64,000 nucleotides of DNA from Streptococcus pacificus (GCF_016481305.1 NZ_JAENBO010000004.1:62001-126000), one strand, 5' to 3'; shown: positions 51,523 to 61,377, counted from the first letter of the stretch. Numbers and translations: made by a program. The notes: a model not told the origin generated them from the letters alone.

Positions 51523-52536
51523 TTAGGCCTTACGAAGCTTTTTCTTAATGATTGGTATAGAAATAAAATAACTCGTAATCGAGATGGCAAAAACAATTAA
51601 CATATAAAAGAACATTTCATTCCAAATAGCTTCTTTTGATAAAATAAGGTCATTAGCCTTATAAACCCAGTAAAAAGGATTCCAGTACATGGTCCATTGC
51701 CAGTTGTCAGCCAAGAGCTCATAACAAGCCACAGCAGCTACAATTGGTAGCATCATCAGTTTCAAGCTACTAGCTACTTCGATAATATCTGTGGAATTAG
51801 TCCCTTGTAAAAACCCAACTAAAGCGCTAAGGATAAAACTCATAAAACCAATACTAAGGAGCATAAACCAGTTGATATCAGCATAACCAAGGATAAGGAG
51901 TGAGATGATAATCCCAAACAAGGCAGAACAGCCACCAAAGAGACTTTTGCCAAGGATAAAAGCTCCTTGGGATACGGGAGAAACCGTCATGGCACTAATG
52001 GTGTTATCTGATTTTTCCTCAACAAGTCCTAGGGCAATCATCATACCAGATGACATAATCACTAGAAGAATGAGCATATTAGTCAGTTTTGTTTTTAGTG
52101 GATTAACACTCGTCTTAAATGTAACAATGTCAGCACTACTTGTTTCAGGATTTGCGCCTTCTTTGAATTTTTGGTTTAGAAATTGAGCCAGAAGAATCGT
52201 TTGTGAGGATTCGTTACCTTCTACAATCATCTCATAATCATTGTTTTTTGAGATGAGACCAATGCTATCATCTGTTTTTAAAAGACGGTTCTCTAATGCT
52301 TCTTTATTATCAAAAAGTTCAACTTGTGTGTACTTTTTCATGTAATCAATATATGTTTTGGATTCAGTTCTTAACAGGGCTGTTTTGATTGAAAAACTAT
52401 TCTCACTCAGTTGAGGAAGTAATAATAAGATGCCAACAGCCAGTATTATCGGAACAACCATCATATAAGAAAGAATGGCATCACGTCTAGCAATTTTTGC
52501 ATCTTTTAAGAAAATCGTTACTATTTTGCGTAACAT
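51523..52536 (-). CDS. ABC-2 type exporter permease, second subunit
   Basis: A 337-residue protein: one N-terminal helix (about 20-42), a large external loop (about 45-165), then five C-terminal helices, the ABC-2 layout. A helical segment with MIALGLVEEKSDNTISAMTVSPVSQGAF is the usual coupling region. It is the last gene of the tetR-ATPase-permease operon, 14 bases after the other permease. Substrate unknown. Confidence 0.87.
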   Translation of the reverse strand: MLRKIVTIFLKDAKIARRDAILSYMMVVPIILAVGILLLLPQLSENSFSIKTALLRTESKTYIDYMKKYTQVELFDNKEALENRLLKTDDSIGLISKNNDYEMIVEGNESSQTILLAQFLNQKFKEGANPETSSADIVTFKTSVNPLKTKLTNMLILLVIMSSGMMIALGLVEEKSDNTISAMTVSPVSQGAFILGKSLFGGCSALFGIIISLLILGYADINWFMLLSIGFMSFILSALVGFLQGTNSTDIIEVASSLKLMMLPIVAAVACYELLADNWQWTMYWNPFYWVYKANDLILSKEAIWNEMFFYMLIVFAISITSYFISIPIIKKKLRKA

Positions 52537-52550
52537 ACGATGTCTCCTTT

Positions 52551-53771
52551 CTAAACAGTCAATGTCTTTTTAAATCTGATGTCTGAAAGGATGAGTAGCA
52601 CCATTCCAGAAAGGATTGAAAGACCAATTGATAATGTGGTAAAACTGGTATCTGCTGTACCGGATAAAATAGCTTTAAAATCTTGTAAAAGGAAATGAGT
52701 AGGAAGTATTCTTATCCAAGTAGGGTTAAATGTGGTGATGTAATAAGATAAAATCGGTAGCATGAGAATTAACATGATGAGATAAAGCACTGAAAAAGCT
52801 TTGTTCAATTGATTGAAAAAACTAGCCACTAATAAACCTAAGCTACAAAAAGCAAAAGCACTTGCGATGAGTAAAGGATAAAAGAGAAGATAGTCTGGCC
52901 TTGCTTTCATTATCGGAATTACAATAATACTTGTTGAGATGAGGGTACTTGTCATTGCGACCATAATTTTTGTGAAAAGATAGGTTTTCATTGAACCAGG
53001 CGATACCGCAAAAGCCTTGATAGCACCTTGTTCTTTATCTAAAAAAATATAAGAAACCATGACGAAAAATCCCATTAGTGACCCTAAAATGGTCACAAGT
53101 GGAGGCATCATCAGTTCTCTTTGATTGAGTGTGTTTTCTGTTTTCAAACGTTTCATCTTGTTAGTTGCTTGAGACGATGGTATAACTTGACTTTCACCTG
53201 AGTGTAGTAGATAGAGTAAGTCTTTTAATTGTGTGGGTTCATAGCCTTGAAGGAAATATTTAAATTGTGGCTTTCCTGAACCATCTAGTGATAGGATTAA
53301 GCCCATATTGCCTTTTTCTTGTATTAAACGGATGAAATCATCTTTATTATCAATGAGATAAATAAAGCCATAGCTTGCTTTTGTTTTTGGGTTGTATTTT
53401 TCAAATGTTTTAACGTTTACTTTTTTCTCATCCGAAAAAGAATAGTGCTGTTCAGAGCCTGTTTTATCATCAATCAAGGTGAATTCACTTGGTTTTAGCA
53501 CCATTTCTGAGTCATCAACTGGCTTGAGACTTATGTCGATAACATTAAATAAATGACTTTTTTCTTCCTGAGTATTCTTGTTAAAATTGTCAAAAATCTG
53601 AGACGTGTTGACATCCAAGAAAATGAATTCTTTAGTGGTTGTCGAGGGTTGTTCTTTTACTAAAGTCATTAAAACAATGAGGGCAATCACGGCTACAATG
53701 ATTTCAATATAAAAGTAAAACCCTCTTGCTGCAAGCTTCATTTCCTTTATAAAGGTATGAAAGAGTCTCAT
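52551..53771 (-). CDS. ABC-2 type exporter permease, first subunit
   Basis: A 406-residue ABC-2 permease with an N-terminal helix (about 18-38), a long external loop to about 220 and about five helices after it, including FFVMVSYIFLDKEQGAIKAFAVSPGSMKTYL. With the other permease it would form a heterodimer driven by the ATPase encoded one base upstream. The large extracytoplasmic loops suggest export of a bulky or amphipathic compound, but this is inference. Confidence 0.87.
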   Translation of the reverse strand: MRLFHTFIKEMKLAARGFYFYIEIIVAVIALIVLMTLVKEQPSTTTKEFIFLDVNTSQIFDNFNKNTQEEKSHLFNVIDISLKPVDDSEMVLKPSEFTLIDDKTGSEQHYSFSDEKKVNVKTFEKYNPKTKASYGFIYLIDNKDDFIRLIQEKGNMGLILSLDGSGKPQFKYFLQGYEPTQLKDLLYLLHSGESQVIPSSQATNKMKRLKTENTLNQRELMMPPLVTILGSLMGFFVMVSYIFLDKEQGAIKAFAVSPGSMKTYLFTKIMVAMTSTLISTSIIVIPIMKARPDYLLFYPLLIASAFAFCSLGLLVASFFNQLNKAFSVLYLIMLILMLPILSYYITTFNPTWIRILPTHFLLQDFKAILSGTADTSFTTLSIGLSILSGMVLLILSDIRFKKTLTV

Positions 53772-53772
53772 A

Positions 53773-54627
53773 TCAATTCAACCCCTTTCCTGTCACTTGA
53801 ATAAAGATTTCTTCAAGAGTTGCTTCTTTTGAATGAAGGGTTTTAACCTCATAGGATGAAATAATATTGGCCAATCTTTCCTTTTCTTTCTGATCATTTG
53901 TTTTCAAGGTTTCCTTAATGAGCTCACCATTTTTATGGTATTCGACAACAACACTCTTTTGACCAAATGCTTGTTTGAGATTTTCTGGTGTATCAATCAA
54001 TTTGATTTCGCCATCAATGATAAAGGCAACACGATCACACAACTCATCGGCAATGGTCATGTTATGAGTAGTTAAAAAACAAGTGGTTCCTTTTTCTTTT
54101 TCCTTTAAAATAATGTTTTTAATAGTCGCTGCAATAGCTGGGTCGAGCCCTGTTGTTGGTTCATCTAAAAACCATAATTCGGGATTATTAATCAAGGATC
54201 TGGCAAAAGTCAAACGATGCTTCATTCCTTTTGAAAAGGTGCCTGCTCGTTGATTTTTATGGTCTTCTAGCCCAACTAGTTTTAATAAGTCAAGGGGATC
54301 TCTTGTTGGCACATCAAAGAGACTGGCATAGTATTTGAGGTTTTCTAAAGCAGTGAGTTTACTATAGACATTGGATTGTTCAAAGGAAACGCCAATTTGA
54401 TTAAAGCGTTCTTGATGGGATTGCTTTAAATCATAACCGTTAACACTAACATCACCAGTCTGTAGTTTTAAGAGCCCTGTTAGAATATTTTGTGTAGTTG
54501 ATTTTCCTGCTCCAGAAGGGCCTAAAAAACCAAAAATTTCACCTTTTTTAACCTCAAAACTAATATTCTTAACGGCTAATTGGTCTTCGTTTGTGTAAGA
54601 GTGTGATAAATGTTTAACAGTAATCAT
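53773..54627 (-). CDS. ABC exporter ATPase
   Basis: A 284-residue ATPase with Walker A GPSGAGKST, a Q-loop Gln in SFEQSNVY, the signature TFSKGMKHRLTFA, Walker B LWFLDEPTTGLDP and a C-terminal extension of about 70 residues. It begins 2 bases after the tetR stop. The signature FSKGM is the drug/lipid-exporter style seen in DrrA-like ATPases. Confidence 0.9.
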   Translation of the reverse strand: MITVKHLSHSYTNEDQLAVKNISFEVKKGEIFGFLGPSGAGKSTTQNILTGLLKLQTGDVSVNGYDLKQSHQERFNQIGVSFEQSNVYSKLTALENLKYYASLFDVPTRDPLDLLKLVGLEDHKNQRAGTFSKGMKHRLTFARSLINNPELWFLDEPTTGLDPAIAATIKNIILKEKEKGTTCFLTTHNMTIADELCDRVAFIIDGEIKLIDTPENLKQAFGQKSVVVEYHKNGELIKETLKTNDQKEKERLANIISSYEVKTLHSKEATLEEIFIQVTGKGLN

Positions 54628-54629
54628 GC

Positions 54630-55253
54630 TTAATTCTCCATTTCTGAGTCATAAAATAGCTCTTTTAAAACGGCTAGGTATCGATGGCTTTCTTTTAATG
54701 CTTCTTTTAAATCTATTTTTTGATTTAAAGTTGAATGCCAAAGTTTGGTACTTAGACCCTCAAAAGTCCAATTGATTATTTCCATTCCTGTTGCAAGATC
54801 AATGTCTTTTTTAAAAAGTGAAAAATCAATATTGTCACTGTAAATACGCTGAGCAAGGAGAGTAGCCTCTTCACCAGCTATTTTTAACATATCTTTTTGT
54901 GTTTTTCCTAGAAAAATTCTTTTTTGGAATTCATAGATGTAGGGATAATCCTCTACTAATTGAACTTTTAATAGCATGATTTGTTGGATACGGTTGAAAA
55001 AATCACGTTCTTTCCAATCAATATGATCACTGACATGCTCTTTAATCAGAACAATACTATAATCTACTAATTGATCATAAAGGCCTTTTTTATTACCAAA
55101 ATAGTGAAAGAGAATACCTTTGGAAATGTTAGCGTGCTTGACCACTTGATTTGTCGAAGCATTGTCATAGCCATTTTTAGCAAATTCTTCAAAGGCAGCA
55201 ATGGCAATACGCTTTCTTTTTTCTTTATCTATCTGTTCAAAAATTGTAGTCAT
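54630..55253 (-). CDS. TetR family regulator of the ABC-2 exporter
   Basis: The start is ATG 55251-55253 with AAGGAGG upstream; the earlier in-frame start lies inside the operator. The 207-residue protein has the TetR helix-turn-helix KRKRIAIAAFEEFAKNGYDN...VVKHANISKGILFHYFGNKKGLY and a C-terminal ligand domain. It is first in its own operon with the exporter, so it very likely represses it until it binds the exported compound. Confidence 0.9.
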   Translation of the reverse strand: MTTIFEQIDKEKRKRIAIAAFEEFAKNGYDNASTNQVVKHANISKGILFHYFGNKKGLYDQLVDYSIVLIKEHVSDHIDWKERDFFNRIQQIMLLKVQLVEDYPYIYEFQKRIFLGKTQKDMLKIAGEEATLLAQRIYSDNIDFSLFKKDIDLATGMEIINWTFEGLSTKLWHSTLNQKIDLKEALKESHRYLAVLKELFYDSEMEN

Positions 55254-55272
55254 AGAGCGTCCTCCTTCAAAA

Positions 55273-55289
55273 TTGACCAATGTGGTCAA
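55273..55289. promoter_or_regulatory. TetR operator 1
   Basis: TTGACCAATGTGGTCAA is a TTGACC/GGTCAA palindrome with 5 bases between arms, next to the tetR ribosome site. It is the exact reverse complement of operator 2. Confidence 0.85.
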
Positions 55290-55293
55290 TAAT

Positions 55294-55322
55294 AGAATAC
55301 CATTTTTGACCACATTGGTCAA
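55294..55322 (-). promoter_or_regulatory. Promoter of the tetR-exporter operon
   Basis: On the minus strand TTGACC (55317-55322), 17 bases, TATTCT (55294-55299). The -35 is the outer half of operator 2. Confidence 0.78.
55306..55322. promoter_or_regulatory. TetR operator 2
   Basis: TTGACCACATTGGTCAA covers the -35 of the operon promoter. It is the exact reverse complement of operator 1, 33 bp away centre to centre. Confidence 0.85.
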
Positions 55323-55358
55323 TTTTCATAAGTTTTAACGATAATAGCACTATTATGC

Positions 55359-55387
55359 TTTACATACTAGTTGAAAAGTGATATCAT
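55359..55387 (+). promoter_or_regulatory. Promoter of the second padR operon
   Basis: TTTACA at 55359-55364, 17 bases, TATCAT at 55382-55387. Confidence 0.72.
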
Positions 55388-55401
55388 TTTATTAACTAGT
55401 A
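55365..55401. promoter_or_regulatory. Candidate PadR operator
   Basis: TACTAGTT (55365-55372) and AACTAGTA (55394-55401) are inverted and bracket the -10, one arm in the spacer and one just downstream. This position suits autorepression by the PadR protein. Confidence 0.6.
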
Positions 55402-55428
55402 GGTAAAACATAGTAGTGGAGGAAAGTT

Positions 55429-55773
55429 GTGAAAGAAACACAGTTATTAAAAGGTGTTCTGGATGGTTGTGTTCTTCAAATCATCTCAAAAAAGGAAATT
55501 TATGGCTATGAATTGATTCAAGATTTGAGAGAATCAGGTTTTGATACAATGACTGGTGGGACTGTTTATCCCTTGTTACAAAAATTGGAAAAAAAAGAAT
55601 TAATTAAAGGTCAATTAAAAACATCTTTAGATGGGCCTGATAGAAAATATTTTTCGTTAACTCCTAAAGGGGAACAATATTTAGAGGCATTTTGGAAGCA
55701 GTGGCAGGATTTAACGATAAAGGTAGGAAGATTAAACGAAATGACTAATAAAGGAGGAAAAAATGACATCTAA
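55429..55773 (+). CDS. PadR family transcriptional regulator (second copy)
   Basis: A 114-residue PadR protein starting at GTG 55429 with GGAGGA upstream. It has LKGVLDGCVLQIISKKEIYGYEL at the start and the winged helix TGGTVYPLLQKLEKKELI. It is only loosely similar to the PadR protein at 9953. Its end overlaps the next gene by 11 bases, so the pair is an operon, in the same PadR-plus-membrane-protein style. Confidence 0.92.
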   Translation: MKETQLLKGVLDGCVLQIISKKEIYGYELIQDLRESGFDTMTGGTVYPLLQKLEKKELIKGQLKTSLDGPDRKYFSLTPKGEQYLEAFWKQWQDLTIKVGRLNEMTNKGGKNDI

Positions 55774-56590
55774 AGTAGACAACTATATCAGAAAAACAGA
55801 AGCCATTATTGCCCAAATGACTGAAGAAAACAAAGCATATTTTTCTGATTTACAATCCTATATGCTATTATCATCTCTTATTGTAGATGAAAATGAAATT
55901 CGTGAACAAATTTATAGTATGGCTCTTGATTTGTTGGAAGCAGAAAAAAATAAGATGACTGCTGAGTCTTATTTTGGGAAAAATCCTAAGGAGCTAGCAG
56001 ATGATTTAATAAAACAAGCAAAGCCTGAATCAGTTTGGAAAATTTTAGGTCTAATCGTGATTATAACTTTCTATGGCTTTGGTTCTTTTTCCTTATATCA
56101 GTTTTCTAATGCTGGTTCGTTAGATATCAATGTTTTATCTTTCTTTATCTTTGGAATCTTGGGGTTTCTTTATATCTTTTTCTTGTTTTATTTATTGAAA
56201 AAAAGTATTTATACCCAATTTAAAAAATTTTTAACGTACGTGGTCACTGGTAGTATTTTTGTTATTTTCATAGTATTAGCGTTTATCTTAAAAATTGTAA
56301 ATCAATTTTCCTATATTATCACTATTCCTAGGCCTTATGATTTATTACTACTGTCTGGTTTTCTTTTTGTGATATTATTTTCTTCATTCAAAATATCTTT
56401 TTTTAGACCAGTTTTTGTTGTTGCTTTATCCTTATTTTGTAGTGGAGTGATTAAAAAATATTATCTTTTAGGAGTCTTACAAGGAGAGCTATGGCAAAGA
56501 TGGATTCCTTTAGCCTTACTGGTGATTAGTATGATAGTTTTTTATCTTTGGTTAAGGCTAATACTAAAGAAAAATTCGCAGGGAGAATAA
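55763..56590 (+). CDS. Membrane protein paired with PadR (DUF1129/DUF1048-like)
   Basis: A 275-residue protein. The N-terminal 90 residues form a helical prefix (VDNYIRKTEAIIAQMTEENK, then KMTAESYFGKNPKELADDLI), like the DUF1129/DUF1048 prefix of PadR-linked proteins. Five to six membrane helices follow, to the end. Function unknown; the assignment to a family is by pattern and not certain. Confidence 0.72.
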   Translation: MTSKVDNYIRKTEAIIAQMTEENKAYFSDLQSYMLLSSLIVDENEIREQIYSMALDLLEAEKNKMTAESYFGKNPKELADDLIKQAKPESVWKILGLIVIITFYGFGSFSLYQFSNAGSLDINVLSFFIFGILGFLYIFFLFYLLKKSIYTQFKKFLTYVVTGSIFVIFIVLAFILKIVNQFSYIITIPRPYDLLLLSGFLFVILFSSFKISFFRPVFVVALSLFCSGVIKKYYLLGVLQGELWQRWIPLALLVISMIVFYLWLRLILKKNSQGE

Positions 56591-56695
56591 CAAAAGAGAC
56601 ACTAATAACAATTATATTTCAATCAAGTACTTTTGACAGCTTAATTAAACGAATACTATAAAGGAATTTATAAAAAGATAACTAGTAAACACAAC

Positions 56696-56732
56696 AAATC
56701 CTTAGAGAATACAAGTTCTTTAGGGATTTTTT
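56696..56732 (+). terminator. Terminator of the second padR operon
   Basis: AAATCC-TTA-GAGAA pairs with TTCTTTAGGGATTT around a short loop, with one G-U and one mismatch, then a T run. Confidence 0.7.
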
Positions 56733-56863
56733 AATACCCAAAGCATTACTATGTTTTTAAAATCACTTTTGAATGAAAATAGTAAAAATTGATAAACTAA
56801 GGCGAAAACGATATAATGAAAGCGAATACATATGGTTTTTTCAGAAAACAGAAGGGAATATCA

Positions 56864-57988
56864 ATGTTCAAAAAAAACAAACTAATAACCTTTATAGTAA
56901 TCCTTTTAGTATTATCTCTTGGGATATTCTTCTTGTTTCAAAAACTGTTTGACCCGTCAAAATCATTTGCCGTGTCATCAGATGTAGATTTTTATATCGT
57001 TGGCTATAACAATATAGAAGGCTATCAACTTGGCAATAATGACGCTCAAAAAGTATCTGATGAGGAGGTTGAAATTGTAAAAGGACAAATCAATCAAGTG
57101 ATTATGCGTGCTGAACTGTCAAATCGCTACCTAGTGTTTTCGGAAGAAGGTCGCCCTTTAGGTACTGTTGGAAGAATTATAGCAATTGATTTCAAGAATG
57201 GAACAATCAAATATAATAAAACCCCTGATTACGCCTATACTTCTTCTGGTGTATCATCAGATTATTATTTTTCTTCTGAGGCAAACACAGAGGATTCCTT
57301 TATTGCCGTTTTTGATGAAAATTTAGAAGAAATCGATAAATACACTTTTGAAAATGGTGTTTTAGCTAGTGATTTTTCTATTGATAATAATGATAACATT
57401 TACTTCATAGGAGTAGATGTTGCTGGTGATGAAACGTTTCCAGCCTATTTGTACACATTTTCTTTTAAAGATAAGACATTAAAACTGGAAAATAAAGAAC
57501 TTCTATATGAAAATCCCGATGTTAGTTATTCTTTCATTGATAGTATTGTAAAAAATAATCACCTATACGCTATATCACCTGGGTATAGGATAAATGCCAC
57601 CAAAGAAAGAGTAGTGTTAGGACAGATTTTTCATTATGATATGAATACAGGTCAAAAAGAAATGATAGATTTACCTGAAATTGCTCCTTATAATATTTTT
57701 GATTTAAGCTCAAATCTGTTAGCCATAGAACATGAGCCAAATGATTCTGGAAAAATTGGATTTAGTCTCTTTCATTTAAACGATAGGGCATCAACCTTTA
57801 TTGATTTATCTCCGTTTGGTCTATCAATTGAAGGTGGTACGGATTACTTAAAAGATGTCAAACAAATTGATGACAACACATTACTCATTCTAGCAGGTGA
57901 CAAATTGATTGGATACAATATTAGTGACAATACTGTTATTTTTGAACAACAAACGACAGATGATAGCTTCCATATCTGGGTAAATTAA
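56864..57988 (+). CDS. Membrane-anchored beta-propeller-like protein
   Basis: The start is ATG 56864 with AAGGGA upstream; a 16-residue upstream extension is rejected. The 374-residue product has a signal anchor (about 7-27) without a lipobox Cys and then a long extracytoplasmic domain of repeated beta-strands (for example GRIIAIDFKNGTIKYN and NDNIYFIGVDV), suggestive of a propeller. No family is recognised and no catalytic motif is seen. It is monocistronic. Confidence 0.62.
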   Translation: MFKKNKLITFIVILLVLSLGIFFLFQKLFDPSKSFAVSSDVDFYIVGYNNIEGYQLGNNDAQKVSDEEVEIVKGQINQVIMRAELSNRYLVFSEEGRPLGTVGRIIAIDFKNGTIKYNKTPDYAYTSSGVSSDYYFSSEANTEDSFIAVFDENLEEIDKYTFENGVLASDFSIDNNDNIYFIGVDVAGDETFPAYLYTFSFKDKTLKLENKELLYENPDVSYSFIDSIVKNNHLYAISPGYRINATKERVVLGQIFHYDMNTGQKEMIDLPEIAPYNIFDLSSNLLAIEHEPNDSGKIGFSLFHLNDRASTFIDLSPFGLSIEGGTDYLKDVKQIDDNTLLILAGDKLIGYNISDNTVIFEQQTTDDSFHIWVN

Positions 57989-58008
57989 TTGTCTGTATGA
58001 CAACTAAT

Positions 58009-58047
58009 AAAAAAGGAAAACTGACAATAGTTCAGTTTTCCTTTTTT
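58009..58047. terminator. Bidirectional terminator between convergent genes
   Basis: AAAAAGGAAAACTGA pairs with TTCAGTTTTCCTTTTT around a 6-base loop. Confidence 0.93.
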
Positions 58048-58112
58048 ATTAATTTCATTTTTATTTAGTTAGGGTGCGATATTTGTTTTTAAGGTTTGAA
58101 AGATAATATCTT

Positions 58113-60389
58113 CTAAACAATCGGTACTATCATCGCAGATTCTGACAAATCAACAGTTAAGGTGTAATCACTGTTATCTCTGATAGTGTGCTCAAAGTCT
58201 GTTGTGTAAAGAATCACTCGAATGCTGTCTCCTTTTTTAAGGCGATAAATAGTGGGTTGTAAACTAAAGCTAAAGGTCATCCATTCCTCTGGTGTTACAC
58301 TTTCAACGGTTAGAAGATTGGTACGGTTTTGCAAGTTGAGAACGCCTTTAGTCACCACACGGTAGGGACTTTCAGCAAATGGTAGTTCCATTAAGTGTTC
58401 TCTTGCAAAATCAATGCCATTATCAATACTCTTACCATCAATAATTCTAGGATTGTCGCCATGTCTTTTTGCCTTACCAAAATCCAAGACTTGTGCAGAG
58501 ATTAGTCCCTTATTAATGCTTGATTTCACTTTTAAATCAAGTGTGATTTCACCATTAATATGGAGGTCTTTGTCTAATGTCATATCTATGACAATTTCAT
58601 TAGCTTTATTATCAAATAAGTCAGACTTAAAGTTTCTAAACTGTTTGCTGTATCGACTAAAAGTGTCGTCATCATAGTAATTTTGAACAATAGCTTCTTT
58701 ATCACCCAATGGCATACTTTCTTTTTTCTTTGAACCAAAAGTTTCAAGGGTTTCCCAACTTTGTGCTTCTTGGTTATTTTGCCAGATAACACTTGGTAGC
58801 GTATAGCCATTATCATGACCTAATAATTTTTGGCTCAAAAGGGCATTCATGCTTTCTCTAAAGTCAATGGACTGCCAGTTATTCATATAAACATGGGCAC
58901 CGTGATGAAGAAAGACGTGTTTTTTGACCTGTTCAGGGAGGGCCTTTAGGATATTATAAACGTGGCGTGGTTTCACATTCCAGTCTTGGAGTCCATGAGT
59001 GTAAACCACTTCAGCAGTAACTTTATCAGCATGAATCACGTAGTTACGATTGTGCCAGAATTGGTTGTAATCGCCACTTTCTCTATCAAGTTCTTGAGAT
59101 TGCTCTTTAAGAAATGCTTGATAACGGTCATTGTTTCTTAAGTAGTCACCGGCAACTAGATTACGTGAGTAGGTTAATTCTGTTAAGACATCCAAGTCTT
59201 CACCAGGATAGCCTCCAGGGCTACATACCAACCCATTTTCACGGTAATAGTCATACCAAGAAGAAATACCAGCTTCAGCGATGATCACTTTTAAGCCATC
59301 CACACCTGTTGTGGCAAGACCTGTAGAGAGGGTTCCTAGATAAGAAATCCCTGTTGTTGCAACAAGTCCATTTGCCCAAGAGGCTTTCACTTGTTTATCA
59401 CGTCTATGGCTAGTATAGGCGTTAGCACGGCCATTAAGCCAATCGACAACGGCTTTAAAGGATGCAATTTGCTGATAATCACCACTCGTCATTAGTCCCG
59501 TTGAGTCTAGAGTTCCCACACCAGAAACATAGATATTCGCAAAACCTCTTGCAAGCAGGTAATCATTAAGGCTGTACGTTTTTGTAAAACTAAAGCTTTC
59601 CTCTGCATTTCCCTCCTCAAGGGGAGAAGGAGTTGTTTCTTTGAGAGTAATTTCTTCATTGGTTACTGAAATGCTATGAGGGTCTTTAACACTTAAGTCA
59701 CCTTCCATCTTGTATAACTTTTTATTAGATGCAGGATCGTTAATGCCTTGATGATAAGGGCTTTGCATCATCATTGTTGGTAAAAGATGAGTTGTTGTTG
59801 GGCGAATAATTGTTGTTTTAATCAAATCTAGTTGCCCGTCTTGGTCGGTATCAACCGGCGCTTCTACATAAACAATCTCACGAATTAATTGTGTTGTATC
59901 AAACGTTGGCAAACTCTTTCCATTGAAAAAGAGATAGTCATTGGTTGATTTGATTAGTCCTTGACTAATCAAGTGATCAATAAGCGTCATCCCATTTTTA
60001 CCACGTGTGTTTAAGAGGTGATAGAGGTTGTCAATCACATTTTCTTCATTATAAGTGACAGGGAAATCTATTTTTTTGATAAAGGTCATCGTGTCATCAA
60101 AGTCAACATTTGGAATAAAACCAAGTAATTGTAAAGCGACCGTATAAAAAACTTCATTAGTGAGAGGACTATCTCCTTTAAAAAAATGTAACAAATCAGT
60201 TTTTTTATCTGCGATAAGACGACTTAGGGCAAATTCCTTATCAGAGTAATGTAAAAAGGTCGTTTTCACAAAGTTTTTAACGTTTTCTTTTGGGGATAAA
60301 TTAGTAGCAATATTAAATCCCAAGGCTTGTAATTCTTGTAATTGCTGCTCGTTAGTGGACTCAATATAGCTATATTGATTATATTTCAT
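58113..60389 (-). CDS. pepX: Xaa-Pro dipeptidyl-peptidase PepX
   Basis: The start is taken as ATG 60387-60389, giving [11 protein letters not shown] as in other streptococcal and lactococcal PepX; the ATG at 60413 has no ribosome site and adds eight residues. The product is about 758 residues, the usual length. The S15 alpha/beta-hydrolase core carries the serine in [11 protein letters not shown], with the C-terminal jelly-roll domain after it. It removes X-Pro dipeptides from peptides in nitrogen nutrition. It is divergent from glpF, and a cre site lies in its 5' region. Confidence 0.94.
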   Translation of the reverse strand: MKYNQYSYIESTNEQQLQELQALGFNIATNLSPKENVKNFVKTTFLHYSDKEFALSRLIADKKTDLLHFFKGDSPLTNEVFYTVALQLLGFIPNVDFDDTMTFIKKIDFPVTYNEENVIDNLYHLLNTRGKNGMTLIDHLISQGLIKSTNDYLFFNGKSLPTFDTTQLIREIVYVEAPVDTDQDGQLDLIKTTIIRPTTTHLLPTMMMQSPYHQGINDPASNKKLYKMEGDLSVKDPHSISVTNEEITLKETTPSPLEEGNAEESFSFTKTYSLNDYLLARGFANIYVSGVGTLDSTGLMTSGDYQQIASFKAVVDWLNGRANAYTSHRRDKQVKASWANGLVATTGISYLGTLSTGLATTGVDGLKVIIAEAGISSWYDYYRENGLVCSPGGYPGEDLDVLTELTYSRNLVAGDYLRNNDRYQAFLKEQSQELDRESGDYNQFWHNRNYVIHADKVTAEVVYTHGLQDWNVKPRHVYNILKALPEQVKKHVFLHHGAHVYMNNWQSIDFRESMNALLSQKLLGHDNGYTLPSVIWQNNQEAQSWETLETFGSKKKESMPLGDKEAIVQNYYDDDTFSRYSKQFRNFKSDLFDNKANEIVIDMTLDKDLHINGEITLDLKVKSSINKGLISAQVLDFGKAKRHGDNPRIIDGKSIDNGIDFAREHLMELPFAESPYRVVTKGVLNLQNRTNLLTVESVTPEEWMTFSFSLQPTIYRLKKGDSIRVILYTTDFEHTIRDNSDYTLTVDLSESAMIVPIV

Positions 60390-60411
60390 GGCTTCTTTCA
60401 AACTCCTTTTC

Positions 60412-60428
60412 ATGTAAGCGTTTTAAAT
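60412..60428. promoter_or_regulatory. cre site between pepX and glpF
   Basis: ATGTAAGCGTTTTAAAT fits the CcpA cre consensus. It is downstream of the pepX transcription start (about 60446), so CcpA could act as a roadblock for pepX. Confidence 0.65.
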
Positions 60429-60440
60429 AATTATTATATC

Positions 60441-60469
60441 TTTACATTCTCTATTATACTTGATAGAAT
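60441..60469 (+). promoter_or_regulatory. Promoter of the glpF-type gene
   Basis: TTTACA at 60441-60446, 17 bases, TAGAAT at 60464-60469. It overlaps the divergent pepX promoter. Confidence 0.68.
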
Positions 60470-60481
60470 GTTACTTGTCTA
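60453..60481 (-). promoter_or_regulatory. Promoter of pepX
   Basis: On the minus strand TAGACA (60476-60481), 17 bases, TATAAT (60453-60458). Confidence 0.7.
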
Positions 60482-60515
60482 AAAAAAGTTAAATAGCGAA
60501 AGGAATAAAAATAAA

Positions 60516-61373
60516 ATGGATGTCACATGGACTGTGAAATACCTAACGGAGTTTATCGCAACTGCTCTTTTAATGATTTTGGGGAATGGTGCTGTTGCAA
60601 ATGTTGATTTAAAGGGAACTAAAGGAAATAATAGTGGCTGGCTTGTCATTGCTTTTGGATATGGTTTAGGGGTAATGATGCCTGCATTAATGTTTGGGAA
60701 CGTTTCTGGTAATCATATCAATCCCGCTTTCACTATTGGTTTAGCAGTATCTGGGCTATTTCCTTGGGAACATGTTCTTCCTTATATTATCGCACAATTA
60801 CTAGGTGCCATGGTTGGCCAACTTATTGTTGTTGGGGTGTATCAACCTTATTATAAAAAGACAGAAAATCCTAATCATATTTTAGGCTCATTTTCAACCA
60901 TATCAGCTTTGGATGATGGGACTAAAGAAAGTCAAAAAGCATCACTATTTAATGGTGTGGCTAATGAATTTGTTGGTTCTTTCATCTTATTCTTTGGTGC
61001 TCTAGCTCTTACCAAAAACTACTTTGGTGCTGAAGCCATTTCAAAAATTGTTGACCAGTATGGCGGAGCCGTTTCTAGCAAAGAGGCATTTGATTCTATT
61101 TCTCATATCCTTGGTGGTAGTTTATCGGTAGCTCATGTTGGCGTTGGTTTTCTTGTTTTAGTACTTGTTGTTAGTCTCGGTGGACCAACTGGTCCAGCTC
61201 TAAACCCTGCTCGTGACCTTGGTCCAAGAATTGTTCATCATTTCTTACCTAAATCAATTTTAGGAGAAGCAAAATCTGATTCGAAATGGTGGTACGCCTG
61301 GGTACCAGTTATTGTTCCTATCTTAGCAGGAGTTTTAGCGGTAATGGCTTTTAAATTATTGTACATGAACTAA
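60516..61373 (+). CDS. glpF: GlpF-type aquaglyceroporin
   Basis: A 285-residue MIP channel with six membrane helices and two NPA boxes: NHINPAFTIG near residue 70 and GPALNPARDLGPR near residue 232. The Asp after the second NPA favours glycerol/aquaglyceroporin function over strict aquaporin. A longer-than-usual loop (about 110-150) is typical of the lactic acid bacterial GlpF/Gla relatives. It is divergent from pepX, the usual streptococcal order, and ends at a terminator. Confidence 0.92.
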   Translation: MDVTWTVKYLTEFIATALLMILGNGAVANVDLKGTKGNNSGWLVIAFGYGLGVMMPALMFGNVSGNHINPAFTIGLAVSGLFPWEHVLPYIIAQLLGAMVGQLIVVGVYQPYYKKTENPNHILGSFSTISALDDGTKESQKASLFNGVANEFVGSFILFFGALALTKNYFGAEAISKIVDQYGGAVSSKEAFDSISHILGGSLSVAHVGVGFLVLVLVVSLGGPTGPALNPARDLGPRIVHHFLPKSILGEAKSDSKWWYAWVPVIVPILAGVLAVMAFKLLYMN

Positions 61374-61377
61374 CAAG

